From: Amoebidium appalachense
Lineage: Eukaryota > Ichthyosporea
Direction of reading: 5' to 3'
DNA length: 64,000 nucleotides
NCBI GenBank assembly: GCA_963693365.1
Contig: CAVNZM010000002.1
Span: 9,114,001-9,178,000, forward strand
Shown: one piece after another, positions 1-30,949 of the stretch
How the letters are laid out: each line of letters starts with the position of its first letter
Numbering within the stretch: position 1 is the first letter of the stretch
Notes under the pieces: model-generated
What the model was told of the DNA's origin: nothing
The model's database searches: none
The model's input: the letters and a program-made list of their open reading frames with translations, nothing else
Made by a program: the position numbers and the translations under genes

Positions 1-37
1 CTCCAACCCCCAACCCCCCCCCCTCTCCCCCCCCCCC

Positions 38-40
<3 letters not shown>

Positions 41-102
<62 letters not shown>

Positions 103-110
103 GCGCACAC

Positions 111-186
<76 letters not shown>
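41..186. repeat. (CA)n microsatellite ending in a splice acceptor
   Basis: About 145 bp of CA dinucleotides with a few CG interruptions; its last CAG is the acceptor of the exon at 187. Confidence 0.95.
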
Positions 187-2629
<2,443 letters not shown>

Positions 2630-3710
2630 CTTATTCTTTTGTTTTTCATTTTCCGTAATCCCCGTAAGGGGTTGCGAAGAATGCAGGACGGAACGAGAAA
2701 GACGGTTGTGGTGGTGGAGGTGAAGGGGGAATATAATAGACGAAGACTGTGTAGCCGTTAGGGGGTTAAACGGCACCCACGTGCACAACCGTTTTAGGTT
2801 TATGTGACGCAGTCTCAACCAACCCACGCCTAAAAGAAACAAATGCATGCACACGCGTACACGCACAGTGGCAAGCACGCAAACATACCGCCCACAGCCA
2901 CACACGCACACGCACACGCACACATGCACAGACACAAAAACCGACCACATCAGCCCGCTTACGAACGAAGATGCTTCTGGTCTATTTTCTGCTATACGTC
3001 CCCTTTTTCGGTGGTGTTTGGGTTGGTAAACCTGTCACGTGCAGATTTTTTCATTGGGTATATAGACAGCATCGAATGCGTAGCTGAAAACATAGCATAA
3101 AGATTGGAATCTGCCATATAGAGCCGTCATTTGTAGGCACACAGAAAACTTGACGTTTATCGAAGGTTGCTGTTCTGTGTATACATATATTCCTACATAT
3201 CAAACTCAGAAAGTGGAGTCACTGGAAACATGTTTGATAGAAATCAAGGAGCAAGCATGGTGTGTATAGATATGGTCCTAGATAGACTACGGTGTATTGT
3301 TATTACATTTCGGTTGTGTGGCTAGCTGTACCAAGATGATGCCACGTATTTTGTACATGAATACAACCGGATTCTTTCCTCCGGAATAATCCCCATGAAT
3401 AAAAAGGGCAGTCAGAATCTGCAAGTGCAACACGGTCCCAATAGTGTCTGCATGTATATGTGTATACGTATGTGACGTGTGTGTATGCATGTGTGTGTGT
3501 GTGTGCCCGGGCGTGCGTGCAAGTGTGTGTGTATGTGTGTGCACGTGTGCCTGTGCCTGTGCCTGTGCCTGTGTGTGCGCGCGTGCGCGTTCACATGTGC
3601 CTGTGCTTGTGCATGTATGTGTGTGTGCGCGCGCGTGTGTGTGTAAAAATGAAGGCGGGTACGACGGTGTTTTTATTTTGGTGCTTTTTTTTTTTTGTGG
3701 GGCTTATCGT

Positions 3711-3775
<65 letters not shown>

Positions 3776-3795
3776 GTGGTGGTGGTGGTGGTGGT

Positions 3796-3837
<42 letters not shown>

Positions 3838-4629
3838 CTGGTGCTGGGCTGGGCTGCAGCTCAGCCTGTCTGTTTTATGTGGGATTTTGTGCGCAGTTTT
3901 GCACGCATCAACGGTCATGTGTAATTGATCCCCTAAAAAAACAATAGAATCAAGCTGTTGGTGGAGCACGCATGCACGTTTAGCGACAGCAGGAAAAAAC
4001 GCAGCAAAATTTTAAATTTTTAAAACGTAAGGTAGGAAGAATATCATTCCCGGCCCAGCTCAGAACAATTAATGGAATTTGTTGTGTCTCGTTGGATATC
4101 CGGTGAAACTATCTAAGCGACTATCTCGTTGTGTCTATGGCAATTGTACCATACAACCATTCTTAGCCCTATATGATGCCCCAATCTAAATTAAATTTAT
4201 AAGAAAGAAAAAAACATTAACATTCATGCGCAGATTGACATTCATGAGCACAAAATGTACACCATTTTGGGATGCATACACGAACAGAATGATGTATTGG
4301 CCAATCAACCTATAGGGAAGCCAAAAGTAGCGTCTATCTTACTTTTTTCCGGCAAAGCTAAAGAATTGCGGGAGAGAAAAATACAGGGAATGGTGCAGCT
4401 GCAAACGGTTCCGAGTGCGGAAACTGTAAAAGTCTGTCATATATACCAGGAAGCCTAGTCTCCTCACAGATTAGTTATGTGAAAAACCTATAACTCTCAA
4501 ACCCGACTTTCGAGCACCCACTCACATGCACATTCAAATAGTTATCATCAAGAGCAACCTCCGCTAAAACCCCATCATACCAAATAAATATTTGACAAAT
4601 CATATAATCTACATCTGCCTTAATAGTGA
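2630..4629. other. Intergenic region between convergent genes
   Basis: No supportable gene. Contents are CA-rich DNA at 2843-2935, GT-rich DNA at 3470-3640, a (GT)n block at 3714-3772 running into GGT repeats and a G run to 3837, and AT-richer unique DNA from 3960 to 4629. Both flanking genes end here, so it should hold their 3' UTRs. A 67-codon frame at 4255-4458 has no recognisable features and was not called. Confidence 0.7.
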
Positions 4630-6384
4630 CTAGAACCCCTGAAAGCACACATCATAGTGAGGCAAGTAGTTGATCTTCCCATCTCCTGCCGGCCCATGGC
4701 TCTCATCCACCGACTCCCACACTCGCGGAAGATACGCCGCGGGGACCCTCACGAGCTCATCCCTCCTCCACCCCCTCATCCCATTTCGTGGAAGAATCCA
4801 GAACATGCATATCCGGCCACGTATATTCAGGAATGGTGCCGGGGAGGGGGTAAGCCTGCGCCGAACCCGGTTTCCCATCCACCCGCGGCCTCTCTTGGAT
4901 ATCCTTCCAGAATGCCACCATGAACGTAATCCTTCGATTCCTTCCATCGTTTTCCCCACCTTCATCACCCGTTCCCCCGTCGCCCATGTACTGCGGTAGG
5001 AAGGACCGCCCAGGAATGACGCCATGGAGCACCTTACCGTCAAACATGACCAATCTGTTCACTTTCGGGTGAACAATCCATCCTTCGTGCGCAAGTCTCT
5101 TATCGATTAGATGTTGGTCTGTTACCATCGTGGGCCCGCCCACACCCGTGCCCGTCAGGTACACCACACACGAGATGATGGGATTGCGAATGCCGTTTCT
5201 CCCTTCGTCGTCGGAGTCGAAATGCAACTGGTGACCAGATGGATGTGGCCTACAATGCGCCCACCATTCCGCCATTTTCGCGTCCTTCACCCCTGGAAAA
5301 TGATTCACCGCCACTGATTGCAACATGTCGAATGATTACATCGAGCGCGGATTGCGGTTCGCCGGAAAGGGCATGCAGGTAGGAAAAGTAAGGGGGTGGG
5401 GCAGTAGTTGTATTCGCTGTTGTAGTTGTGTTCGCTCCAAAAGCGCGATCCATGCCCATATGCCCGCTGCATGTGATTGAGCATTTTGGCGCTAAGTACA
5501 TTGTCCACTGCTTGCACGAGGTTGTCCCCGGGTTTCAATGGGATGGGCTCCCCAGGTAAAGGGTAGTGTAGAACATCACGTGAAAGGCGGAACTGAAACC
5601 CGAACCGCTTAAGGTATTCACGTGCCTCTTTATCCCTTCCCTCCTGACACAAGAGAAGTATCAACCGCGTCTGCGCAATGTTTCTTGTCGCATCATCCTT
5701 TGAACATGTTGGGCCGGGCTGTAGTGGGTTAGTGAGGTAGGTACCCAGTGCGACACGTAGATATTTCTCCGTTTCGTTAATGTCTCCCTGCGTCCGCGCC
5801 TCGGAATGTATCACCTGCGACAGATTTAGCGCGGCCTCCACATGACCCGGGTAGCACTCCAGTGCCTGTTCATAGATCCTTCTGGCCCCCTCTAGATCTC
5901 CCTTCGACTCACTCTTTTTCGCCAACTCCACCAAACTCTCCGCCCGTTTCTGCGCGTCTAAACTCGACGCTGCCTCGAGGAAGAACGCCTGGAACTGCTC
6001 CAGTGTCATGCTGCCGCGGCATTTCGTGCGTGCGTACGTGTTTGCTGATGGAATGATGTAGTTCTCTGTGTCTGTTTGGGTGATTCCCAACTCATCCCAA
6101 GCAAAACTGCACAGGAGGGTGAGCTCGTCCGAGTCTGCTTTAAACCTCCCATTCTCCTCTACGTCTAACTCGTTAAACTCCTGCTCCAGTGCTTGCGCAA
6201 GAGACTGTGCTTTCTGTGCGAGTGGGCCGGAAGTGTCCGTGTGTCTTTTCTTGGCCCTTTTCTTGGAGGATGTGTGCGAGTTGTTGCCCTTTTCTGCGTG
6301 TTCATCATCGGAAATGGGTGTGATCTCCCAACCCTCGTTACCAATGGGCCTTTTGTTTGTGCGCGCAGCACGCTTTGGTGCCAT
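4630..6384 (-). CDS. TPR-containing 2OG-Fe(II) dioxygenase, frame broken three times
   Basis: Read on the minus strand from ATG 6384-6382, preceded closely by another in-frame ATG at 6390. The N-terminus is basic with a likely nuclear signal (KKRAKKRH near residue 41). Residues about 150-215 form a TPR-like helical pair (KGDLEGARRIYEQALECYPG). A dioxygenase domain follows, with the iron-binding HxD in QLHFDSDDE, a distal histidine in VLHGVIPG, and RRITFMVAFW supplying the probable 2-oxoglutarate arginine. This points to a prolyl-hydroxylase-like enzyme; the substrate is unknown. The coding sense moves between frames near 5392-5396 (a five-base homopolymer), near 5325-5328, and at 4771-4775 (another five-base homopolymer). 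Each change is explained by one extra base. Without them the protein continues to TAG 4632-4630, ending HYDVCFQGF. The sense on both sides looks intact, so assembly error or a very recent pseudogene is likelier than old decay. No introns were seen. Confidence 0.8.
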
Positions 6385-6390
6385 TTTCAT

Positions 6391-7154
6391 ATGCAACAAA
6401 AGATATACAAACACTAAGTCAGTTTTACGTGTGTGGCAAAAAACATGTCCAATTACTTTTGTGTTTCTGTGTGTTCTGGGCGCCCAGATGTGCACGTGGT
6501 TTTCGGCAAGATTCCAAACCTCGGGTGTTAGAGTGAGATTACCGTAGTCAAGATCCCTGTGAGCAGGCCTACCTCGGGAATAACTCTGCGGAATTTGCTG
6601 CTCGAATTTCGACTTCAGTCACCACCCACTCCCGCGGTTTTCTTCATTACCCACTTAAGCTTAGCGCTGCTTTGTAAAAAGAAGGACGGCTTCTTGCCAC
6701 TGACGGACGCTAGCTGCACTTTATTCTATATTTGAAACCTAGACTTTTTTCAACAGCACACCAACCTTTTATGTCAAAGGAGTAGAAAGCATCGTACGTA
6801 AGTTGGCTTTGTGGAAGTGCAAGGTGGAAAGCGACAGGAAAACATGCGGAAGGTTACCAACTAGGAGCAAACCGAGACAGCAGAAGCAATTTTGAGAAGG
6901 AAGGTTAGAAAACGAATGTATGGCACATGTGTTGATCCACGCTGAGAGGCTTTTTTTGAAGTAACCATCATGATTCTGTACTCTGCAGCATAGGGCTCAG
7001 CATCTTTCTCCCTCACAGAGATCCCTCCCCCCCCCCCCCCTCCTCTCCCCCCGCCCCTCCCCCCCTCCCCCCTCCCCCCCCCCCCCCCCCCCCCCCCCCT
7101 CCTTCTTCCCCATCTTCTGCTCTTCTTATTGCATTTCCTAAATAAATTCTGAAA
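6391..7154. promoter_or_regulatory. Divergent promoter region
   Basis: Spacer between the minus-strand oxygenase gene and the plus-strand copine-like gene, which are transcribed away from each other, so both promoters should lie here. No clear TATA box was seen. A C-rich tract occupies 7021-7101. The rest is unique sequence. Confidence 0.5.
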
Positions 7155-15349
<8,195 letters not shown>

Positions 15350-16345
15350 TGGCGTCATTACAAACTTGGACGAAGCGGGTCTCGTGCCGTGCAGGCCTTT
15401 GGGATTTCCACATCCCATCCCAGTTTTCCTGTGTGGAATGACGTCTATTGGTGTTTTTTGTTGTTGGCTTTTTTTGTTTGTTTGCTTTTTGTTTTTTTGT
15501 TTTTTTGTTTTTTTGTTTTTTTGTTTTGTGGGGGGGGGAGGGGGCTTCCACCATGCCTGCTGATTGTATCTGAGCGAAGTGAAGCTGTATAATGGTGGTT
15601 GGTGGTTGGTTTGAGTAGTAAGACAACGGGAACATCTTGATGCTATCACTTATGCATGTTATTCAGGGTGGTATGCTGTTAGAACGTAGTGTACACAGGG
15701 CAGATGGTGCTTATTTATCTGTACCAATACGTGTGTGCGCGGTGTATTCCCACGTCCCTCTTTTCAGAGGGCCGTGGTATTCCTCACCTTTGTGGCTCGC
15801 TGTATATATGCCGTTCATCTTTAGTTTCTCTGGTCTTGAAACACAAGAACGTGTTATTTGCCCTGTGATAGCTGTTTCTGCAAAAGGCTAGCAGAAAGAT
15901 CCCAAGTCACAGTCACCCCCATATCCCCTTAGCTTCGGACCCCTTCTCTCCCCTCCTCTTCTCCCCCCCGGCGCCCATTTCCACACTTCTATGTGCTTTT
16001 CTTTCTCTGATCACACCTTCCTCCTTTTCTTGGGTATGGGATTGGATTCGAGTGCCTTGATGAATTTGAATGAGTTGACCAAGACAGGATGTCTGTCGGA
16101 TGTTCTCTAAGAAATATGAAATCGTTTTGCAGTAATGATTTGTACTTGCCTGTATGGTGAGTTGATGCCGTGAATAGGTGTTGAAATATTAACTAATATA
16201 CCAAGTGCAATACAGACAGTGCGTATAAAAACAATTAGTAATACCTACAATACAAAAGTAATGCGTAATAAAATGATACTTTTTGACTTGAAGCAAACTT
16301 CAAGCATTCTGAGGCTTCCAATGCCCAATGCTCTGGGCCGTGTCG

Positions 16346-16395
<50 letters not shown>

Positions 16396-16469
16396 CGCGC
16401 GTGTGCGTAGCACTGCATCGTGTTCTGGAATGGCGGCAGTGTGGGGTCTGTACACATGTGTGGGTGGTT
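15350..16469. other. Spacer downstream of the copine-like gene
   Basis: No supportable gene. It should contain the 3' UTR of the copine-like gene. A T-rich stretch with G interruptions lies at 15459-15528, unique DNA follows, and (GT)n with a CG block occurs at 16349-16406. DNA from about 16100 is AT-richer. Confidence 0.6.
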
Positions 16470-16866
16470 TTTTTTTTTTTTTTTTTGATAATGACTTTAT
16501 TGAGATGCTCATCAAAAGAGAAGCATTCGAGATATTACAGATATCTCAGAGAAGAAAACACAAAAAAGCCTTACTCTCGGGTATGTACGGAGGAGATAAC
16601 GACTAAGATAATCATATACCCGAGAAAACTCATTAAACACACGGTGATTTAACAGATAGTCAATAGAAGTAATATCAGCATTATCTAAGTAAGCTAATCG
16701 TCTAAGTTCGAACGGAATAATCTGAGATAAATAAATACATCTATCTATATGTTTGCGAGAACAAGGTTCAGCACAAAAGTGGCACAAACATTTATGGACA
16801 CAAAGGTTACAACGCCAAAACAAACACTTCCAAGCAATATCATGGCACAAGAAGGGGTGAGAATGG
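16470..16866 (-). other. AT-rich insert with ORF end, AATAAA and poly(A): possible retroposed RNA
   Basis: Read on the minus strand, an open frame of about 118 codons runs from the C/A tract near 16866 to TGA at 16514-16512. An AATAAA follows at 16501-16496, and about nine bases later an A run of about 19 (16486-16468). This order looks like an mRNA 3' end. The frame is rich in codons ending in T or A, unlike the GC-balanced genes nearby. Its peptide is cysteine-rich at the start (several C-x2-C and C-x3-C spacings) and ends with hydrophobic residues. No family was recognised and no start codon was seen. A truncated retrotransposon or a copied foreign or viral polyadenylated RNA would both fit. 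Target-site duplications were not found by eye. Confidence 0.5.
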
Positions 16867-16878
16867 CAATATCGGTGT

Positions 16879-16893
16879 TTTTTTTTTTTTTTT

Positions 16894-16967
<74 letters not shown>

Positions 16968-17133
16968 AGGGGCAGGGGAGGGAGGGGGGAAGGAGATTAG
17001 AGGGGTTGAACCACTAGGAAAGGTGGGAAATTCGAATCCCACAACAGTTGGTTAAGACGCAGATAAACACCAATTTGAGTACCTACACAACCACAAAAGG
17101 CGCATGCGCGGAGGGGCGAGGGAGGGGGGCTCT

Positions 17134-17207
<74 letters not shown>

Positions 17208-17270
17208 GGCCCTCTGAAAGGCCGTCTTTTTTTCAGAGGGGGGGGGGGGGGGGTTCTATCTTTATTATTA
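16879..17270. repeat. Paired T-run/G-run tracts
   Basis: T run 16879-16903 then a G run to 16965, and again T run 17135-17171 then G run to 17204, with a smaller G run at 17239-17252. The tract abuts the broken end of the peptide pseudogene at 17313. Confidence 0.95.
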
Positions 17271-17312
17271 TTATTATTAGTATTATTATTTGGTGTGTGT
17301 GTGTTCGGGGCT

Positions 17313-17581
17313 CTGCACTTGCGGTAGCCGTCCCAGCCGCTCCAGCGTGTGCAATAGCGGTTGGTGTAGTAGTAGTCGCAGGCCCCCTCAGCGATGTAGT
17401 TGTCCCAATCGCCGCACGACATGACGTAGTTCTTGCTGCTGCGCCGCGAGCGCTCCTTACAGTGGCTCTCTGCATGGTCGTGGCCCAGCTGGCCGTCAAA
17501 AAGAGGCGCCGTGGGCGCGGTGGCCGTGGCGGTGCAGGTGGAGGCAGGGGCGGCAAAAACGGCGGCAACAGCAAATTTCAT
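17313..17581 (-). pseudogene. Truncated copy of the secreted six-cysteine peptide
   Basis: Minus-strand ATG at 17581-17579 opens a frame closely similar to the intact gene at 18397-18705: a signal peptide starting MKFAVAAVFA, a shortened pro-region, the RSRR site, and the mature domain through SGWDGYRKC. Similarity stops abruptly after GTGCAG at 17313. The frame then runs into ATT repeats and G/C runs, losing the last two cysteines (the terminal CC). It is divergent from the intact copy, with start codons about 815 bp apart. An upstream block with ATAAAAACC (minus strand, about 17706-17698) is shared with the intact gene. It may still be transcribed, but it could not make the same fold. Confidence 0.8.
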
Positions 17582-18239
17582 GGTGGTAGAACTTTCTTGG
17601 TTATAAGCTTATGATTTCGTGTGTGGACGCCTTTCTGAGGGAAGCCGGTGAGTGATTGTTGTTTTAAGTGTGGCAGTGAACGTTTGTGTGGTGTCCGGTT
17701 TTTATCCTTTTGCTGTTGCCGCAGGAATGCGGCTTGTCATCAACCGTCATCCAGTGGCCGTGACTGACCGCCGGGGCATCTGATGACTGAACTTGAACAC
17801 CTACCTAAACCAGAATCCTTATTTTCCAGTCATTGATTTAAACTGAGCTAGGCTTCAAGTAATAGTTGCCGTTGCGGTACAGCAGCCTGAATCCTCCGCA
17901 AGAACTTCAGCGGCTCTGTTAGTCATCTGCACAGGTCACAGCCATTGGCTAAATTTATTGAAGTGAAAGATTGGATAACTAGTCGCCATCACGTTGACGA
18001 CTCAACAGACGGCATGCTTGTTAGACACAGTTTTGTCAGTTTACTTTGTGCAGTTTACTCTTTGGCAATAGCCAAGCCCTTGAATAACAAGGCTATCATC
18101 ATACAAGAACTTGCGAACTCTGTGTGATATGTTTCACCCAAATGATTTCATTGAGCATTCCACCGTCGCGCCCGCATGAGACAGGGATGACGGGGATGAC
18201 GATTGATGACAAAGCGCATTCCTGCGTCAAAACATAAGC

Positions 18240-18248
18240 ATAAAAACC
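18240..18248 (+). promoter_or_regulatory. TATA-like ATAAAAACC shared by both peptide copies
   Basis: Lies about 150 bp before the intact peptide ATG. The same nine bases occur about 120 bp before the ATG of the inverted copy (minus strand, 17706-17698), with further shared blocks such as CACCACACAA between each and its ATG. Confidence 0.4.
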
Positions 18249-18396
18249 AATGTGAGCCTCAAGCCATCCACCAAAACACCACACAATCCACACGGAGTAA
18301 CAAAGACCCAGCGGTATCCCTCAGCTGACTTGACAAGCGACCAGAATCTGATACGAAATCATCAGCCACGTGCACAGCCCAACCGCCATCGATATC

Positions 18397-18705
18397 ATGA
18401 AGTTTGTTGTTGCCGCCGTTTTTGCCGCCCTTGCCTCCACCTGCACCGCCACGGCCACCCCGCCCACGGCCCCTGTTGCTGACGGCCAGCTGCGCCACGA
18501 CAACGCAGAGAAGCACAATGATGTAGATGCTGCAGTGGAGCGCTCGCGGCGCAGCAGCGAGAACTACGTCATGTCGTGCGGCGATTGGGACAACTACATC
18601 GCTGAGGGGGCCTGCGACTACTACTACACCAACCGCTATTGCACACGCTGGAGCGGCTGGGACGGCTACCGCAAGTGCAGCGCAAAGTACTGCTGCGCCA
18701 GCTAG
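18397..18705 (+). CDS. Secreted six-cysteine peptide precursor with furin-type site
   Basis: Single exon, 102 aa. Residues 1-20 are a clear signal peptide (MKFVVAAVFAALASTCTATA). A polar pro-region follows to residue 48, then R49-S-R-R52, a dibasic/furin-type cleavage site. The predicted mature peptide (residues 53-102) has cysteines at 61, 73, 82, 94, 99 and 100. The spacing is C-x11-C-x8-C-x11-C-x4-C-C, with many Tyr and Trp between (DYYYTNRYC, RWSGWDGY). A closing CC after three spaced cysteines recalls defensin-like peptides, but the spacings do not match a family I know, so no function is assigned. The ATG at 18397 was chosen because an upstream in-frame ATG at 18370 would bury the signal peptide. 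ATAAAAACC at 18240-18248 may serve as a TATA element. Two damaged relatives lie within 2.5 kb. Confidence 0.8.
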   Translation: MKFVVAAVFAALASTCTATATPPTAPVADGQLRHDNAEKHNDVDAAVERSRRSSENYVMSCGDWDNYIAEGACDYYYTNRYCTRWSGWDGYRKCSAKYCCAS

Positions 18706-19135
18706 GCACTTACCTTAGGCCCATGGGATCACCTCGGTTTAGTTTTGGCAGGTGCTGTGTGGAAGAAGTTTTTAGTTCTTTCAGCCTCTCAGACGTATGT
18801 ATTTGCAGATGCCCTGTCTGAATCCTATGTATTATCAGGTAATCGTAAAATATAGATATTACAACTGTTATAGCAACTGTGTACGGTACTAATTAGCTAG
18901 TACCACCATGTATCTTGGTCACCATTGAGTCACTGTTTTCCTATGACTCTGAAAGAAATAAACATTATCATGGAAATGGTCAGCTCTTACAATGTACCAT
19001 GCTACCCCCCTTTTTCCCACCGGCAATACGGTGACCCACAGGTTTCCCCAAAAAATCATGTACATGGCCTGCACCTGACGCTGTGTGTGTCCGCGCGCAC
19101 ACGCGTACACACACACACGCACACACACACACACA

Positions 19136-20307
<1,172 letters not shown>

Positions 20308-20504
20308 AAAACAAATTAAAAGGAAAGCAAAGAAAAAACAAAAGAAAAAAATTAGAAGAATAAGGAATATAAAAAATATCCCATCAGAAAAAGGCCCTCC
20401 GGTGGATGAGAAGGGGGAGGGGGAATGGGAGGAAGTGAGCGGGGGGGGGGGGGGGGGGGGGGGGGGGAGGGGGGGGAAGAGGGGGGGGGGGGGGTGGATA
20501 AGAG

Positions 20505-20518
20505 TTTTTTTTTTTTTT

Positions 20519-20549
<31 letters not shown>

Positions 20550-20556
20550 GGGGGGG
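20505..20556. repeat. T-run/G-run compound tract
   Basis: About 24 T followed directly by about 29 G. Confidence 0.95.
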
Positions 20557-20653
20557 ATGGGATCTTAAAAATGATATTGAACCCTTGCACAATCTACGAC
20601 GTCGTCCCATCATCATAATGGGCCTGGCCTCGACTCAATTCCGGACTTCGGAC

Positions 20654-20703
20654 GCTGGGACGGCTACCGAAAGTGCAGCGCAAAGTACTGCTGCGCGAGC
20701 TAG
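20654..20703 (+). pseudogene. 3' fragment of a secreted six-cysteine peptide gene
   Basis: About 50 bp encode WDGYRKCSAKYCCAS and a TAG, identical in protein to the end of the intact gene at 18705 but with some synonymous base changes (for example CGA for CGC). DNA upstream of 20654 is unrelated. It overlaps by only a few codons with the end of the truncated inverted copy, so it could be the missing tail of a disrupted gene or an independent partial copy. Confidence 0.75.
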
Positions 20704-22039
20704 CTAGGCACCATGGCAAACCTTAAACTCTTGTACAGTATGTGTTAATTTGCCCATTAGTGGGCAGGTCGGGCTGTACATACCAACAACATACGAAGAC
20801 AATGATGTATTATATTAGTACAGAACGTTGAAACGTGTAAATCAAACCACCACGTGCTCGACGTCGATCGACTGGCAGTGCCGCTGGGCGGCTGAATGTA
20901 TAAGCAAATATCAATCCTTGACAATAAACTGGGCCAGAGTTTGGCATTTAAAACAAACCCCTCTTAAGGTTATTATCCTAAAACCCGAATTCCTCCTCGT
21001 GGTCCCCATCTGACCCCCAAAACTGGTGATCCAGAGTTCATCTTATAACCTCGGACACATATGTGCATGGGCACGCTGCAAAATGCCAAAAAATAACAAA
21101 TAAAAAGATAAATAAAAGAATAGAGGTAGCTAGAGTTGGCTCCCTGAGGCCATTAACCCATGGAAAGGATACGTTGTCTAGATAGACACTGGGTTTGAAA
21201 GATGCTGGTTTGGAACGTCGACAGCAACGATATATTAACTGGTTTTTTAAAAATATCGGCATATGATCGAATAATAGTATCCGCCCACTCAAATATTTAA
21301 ACCGCGGCCCTGCGGGACCGTCATCATATTATCGTATTACGTGCGTCTGTCAATGTTGTGTCATGCAAGGGAGAGTGTGCAGGCGCATTTGTGTGAACTA
21401 TTAGTGGGACCCGGGGGGGGGGGGGGGGGGGGAGGGGGGGGGAGGGGGGGGAGGGGGGTGGGGGGGGGGAGAGAGAGAGAGAGAGAGAGAGGAGGGGGGA
21501 TACGTGAAAATATCATCTTTTTTATTTCATGATCAATTGCAAAAATACAACATCTGCCGATCGAGTTGTTGGCATACATGCATCATTGAAAAATATGTAC
21601 AAAGTAAACTGTACACGGGAGAAGAAGAGAGAGACGAAACATACTGAATACTAATATGCGTACAGAGGTGGACCTATGGCTCAATGTCTGCCAGATCTAG
21701 TCTGAAAATGCATTTCACTGCCGCTGTGTTTCTCAAATTTCAAGTAACACATTATGAAGGAAAAAGACTCTTTCGTGTTGTAGCGTTGGATTAGCAGTCA
21801 AATACGAAAATGCAGAGAGATAGAAAAGCCACAGAATTGGTTCACCTTATGACTTAAAGTTGGCCGCTCACAGTCGATCATCATGAAATGAGAAACCACA
21901 AGAAGTGTAGAACATGGCGTTCAAGAAAACACCTGTTTAAAAGGGGTGAAAATGAAAGGGAAACTGGCATGATCACACAAAAACATCGTGCAGGCGACAT
22001 TTCCTGTTTCTCATACCTTTTTCTCCTCCCTCTTATTTG

Positions 22040-22071
<32 letters not shown>

Positions 22072-22112
22072 GTTAACCCCCCCCCCCCCAGCCCAAAACA
22101 TCTCCTGTCCAA

Positions 22113-30949
<8,837 letters not shown>

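Noticed and set aside
5338-5363. A 26-nt intron (GTAATC...CAG) that could explain one frame change in the oxygenase gene
   Set aside because: Too short for this genome's introns, it would not repair the other two breaks, and family-like residues lie within it.
17020-17043. TTCGAATC with short complementary flanks resembling a tRNA T-arm
   Set aside because: No matching acceptor, D or anticodon arms around it.
21038-21292. 84-codon minus-strand frame with a hydrophobic segment
   Set aside because: In AT-rich spacer without supporting promoter, homology or codon bias.
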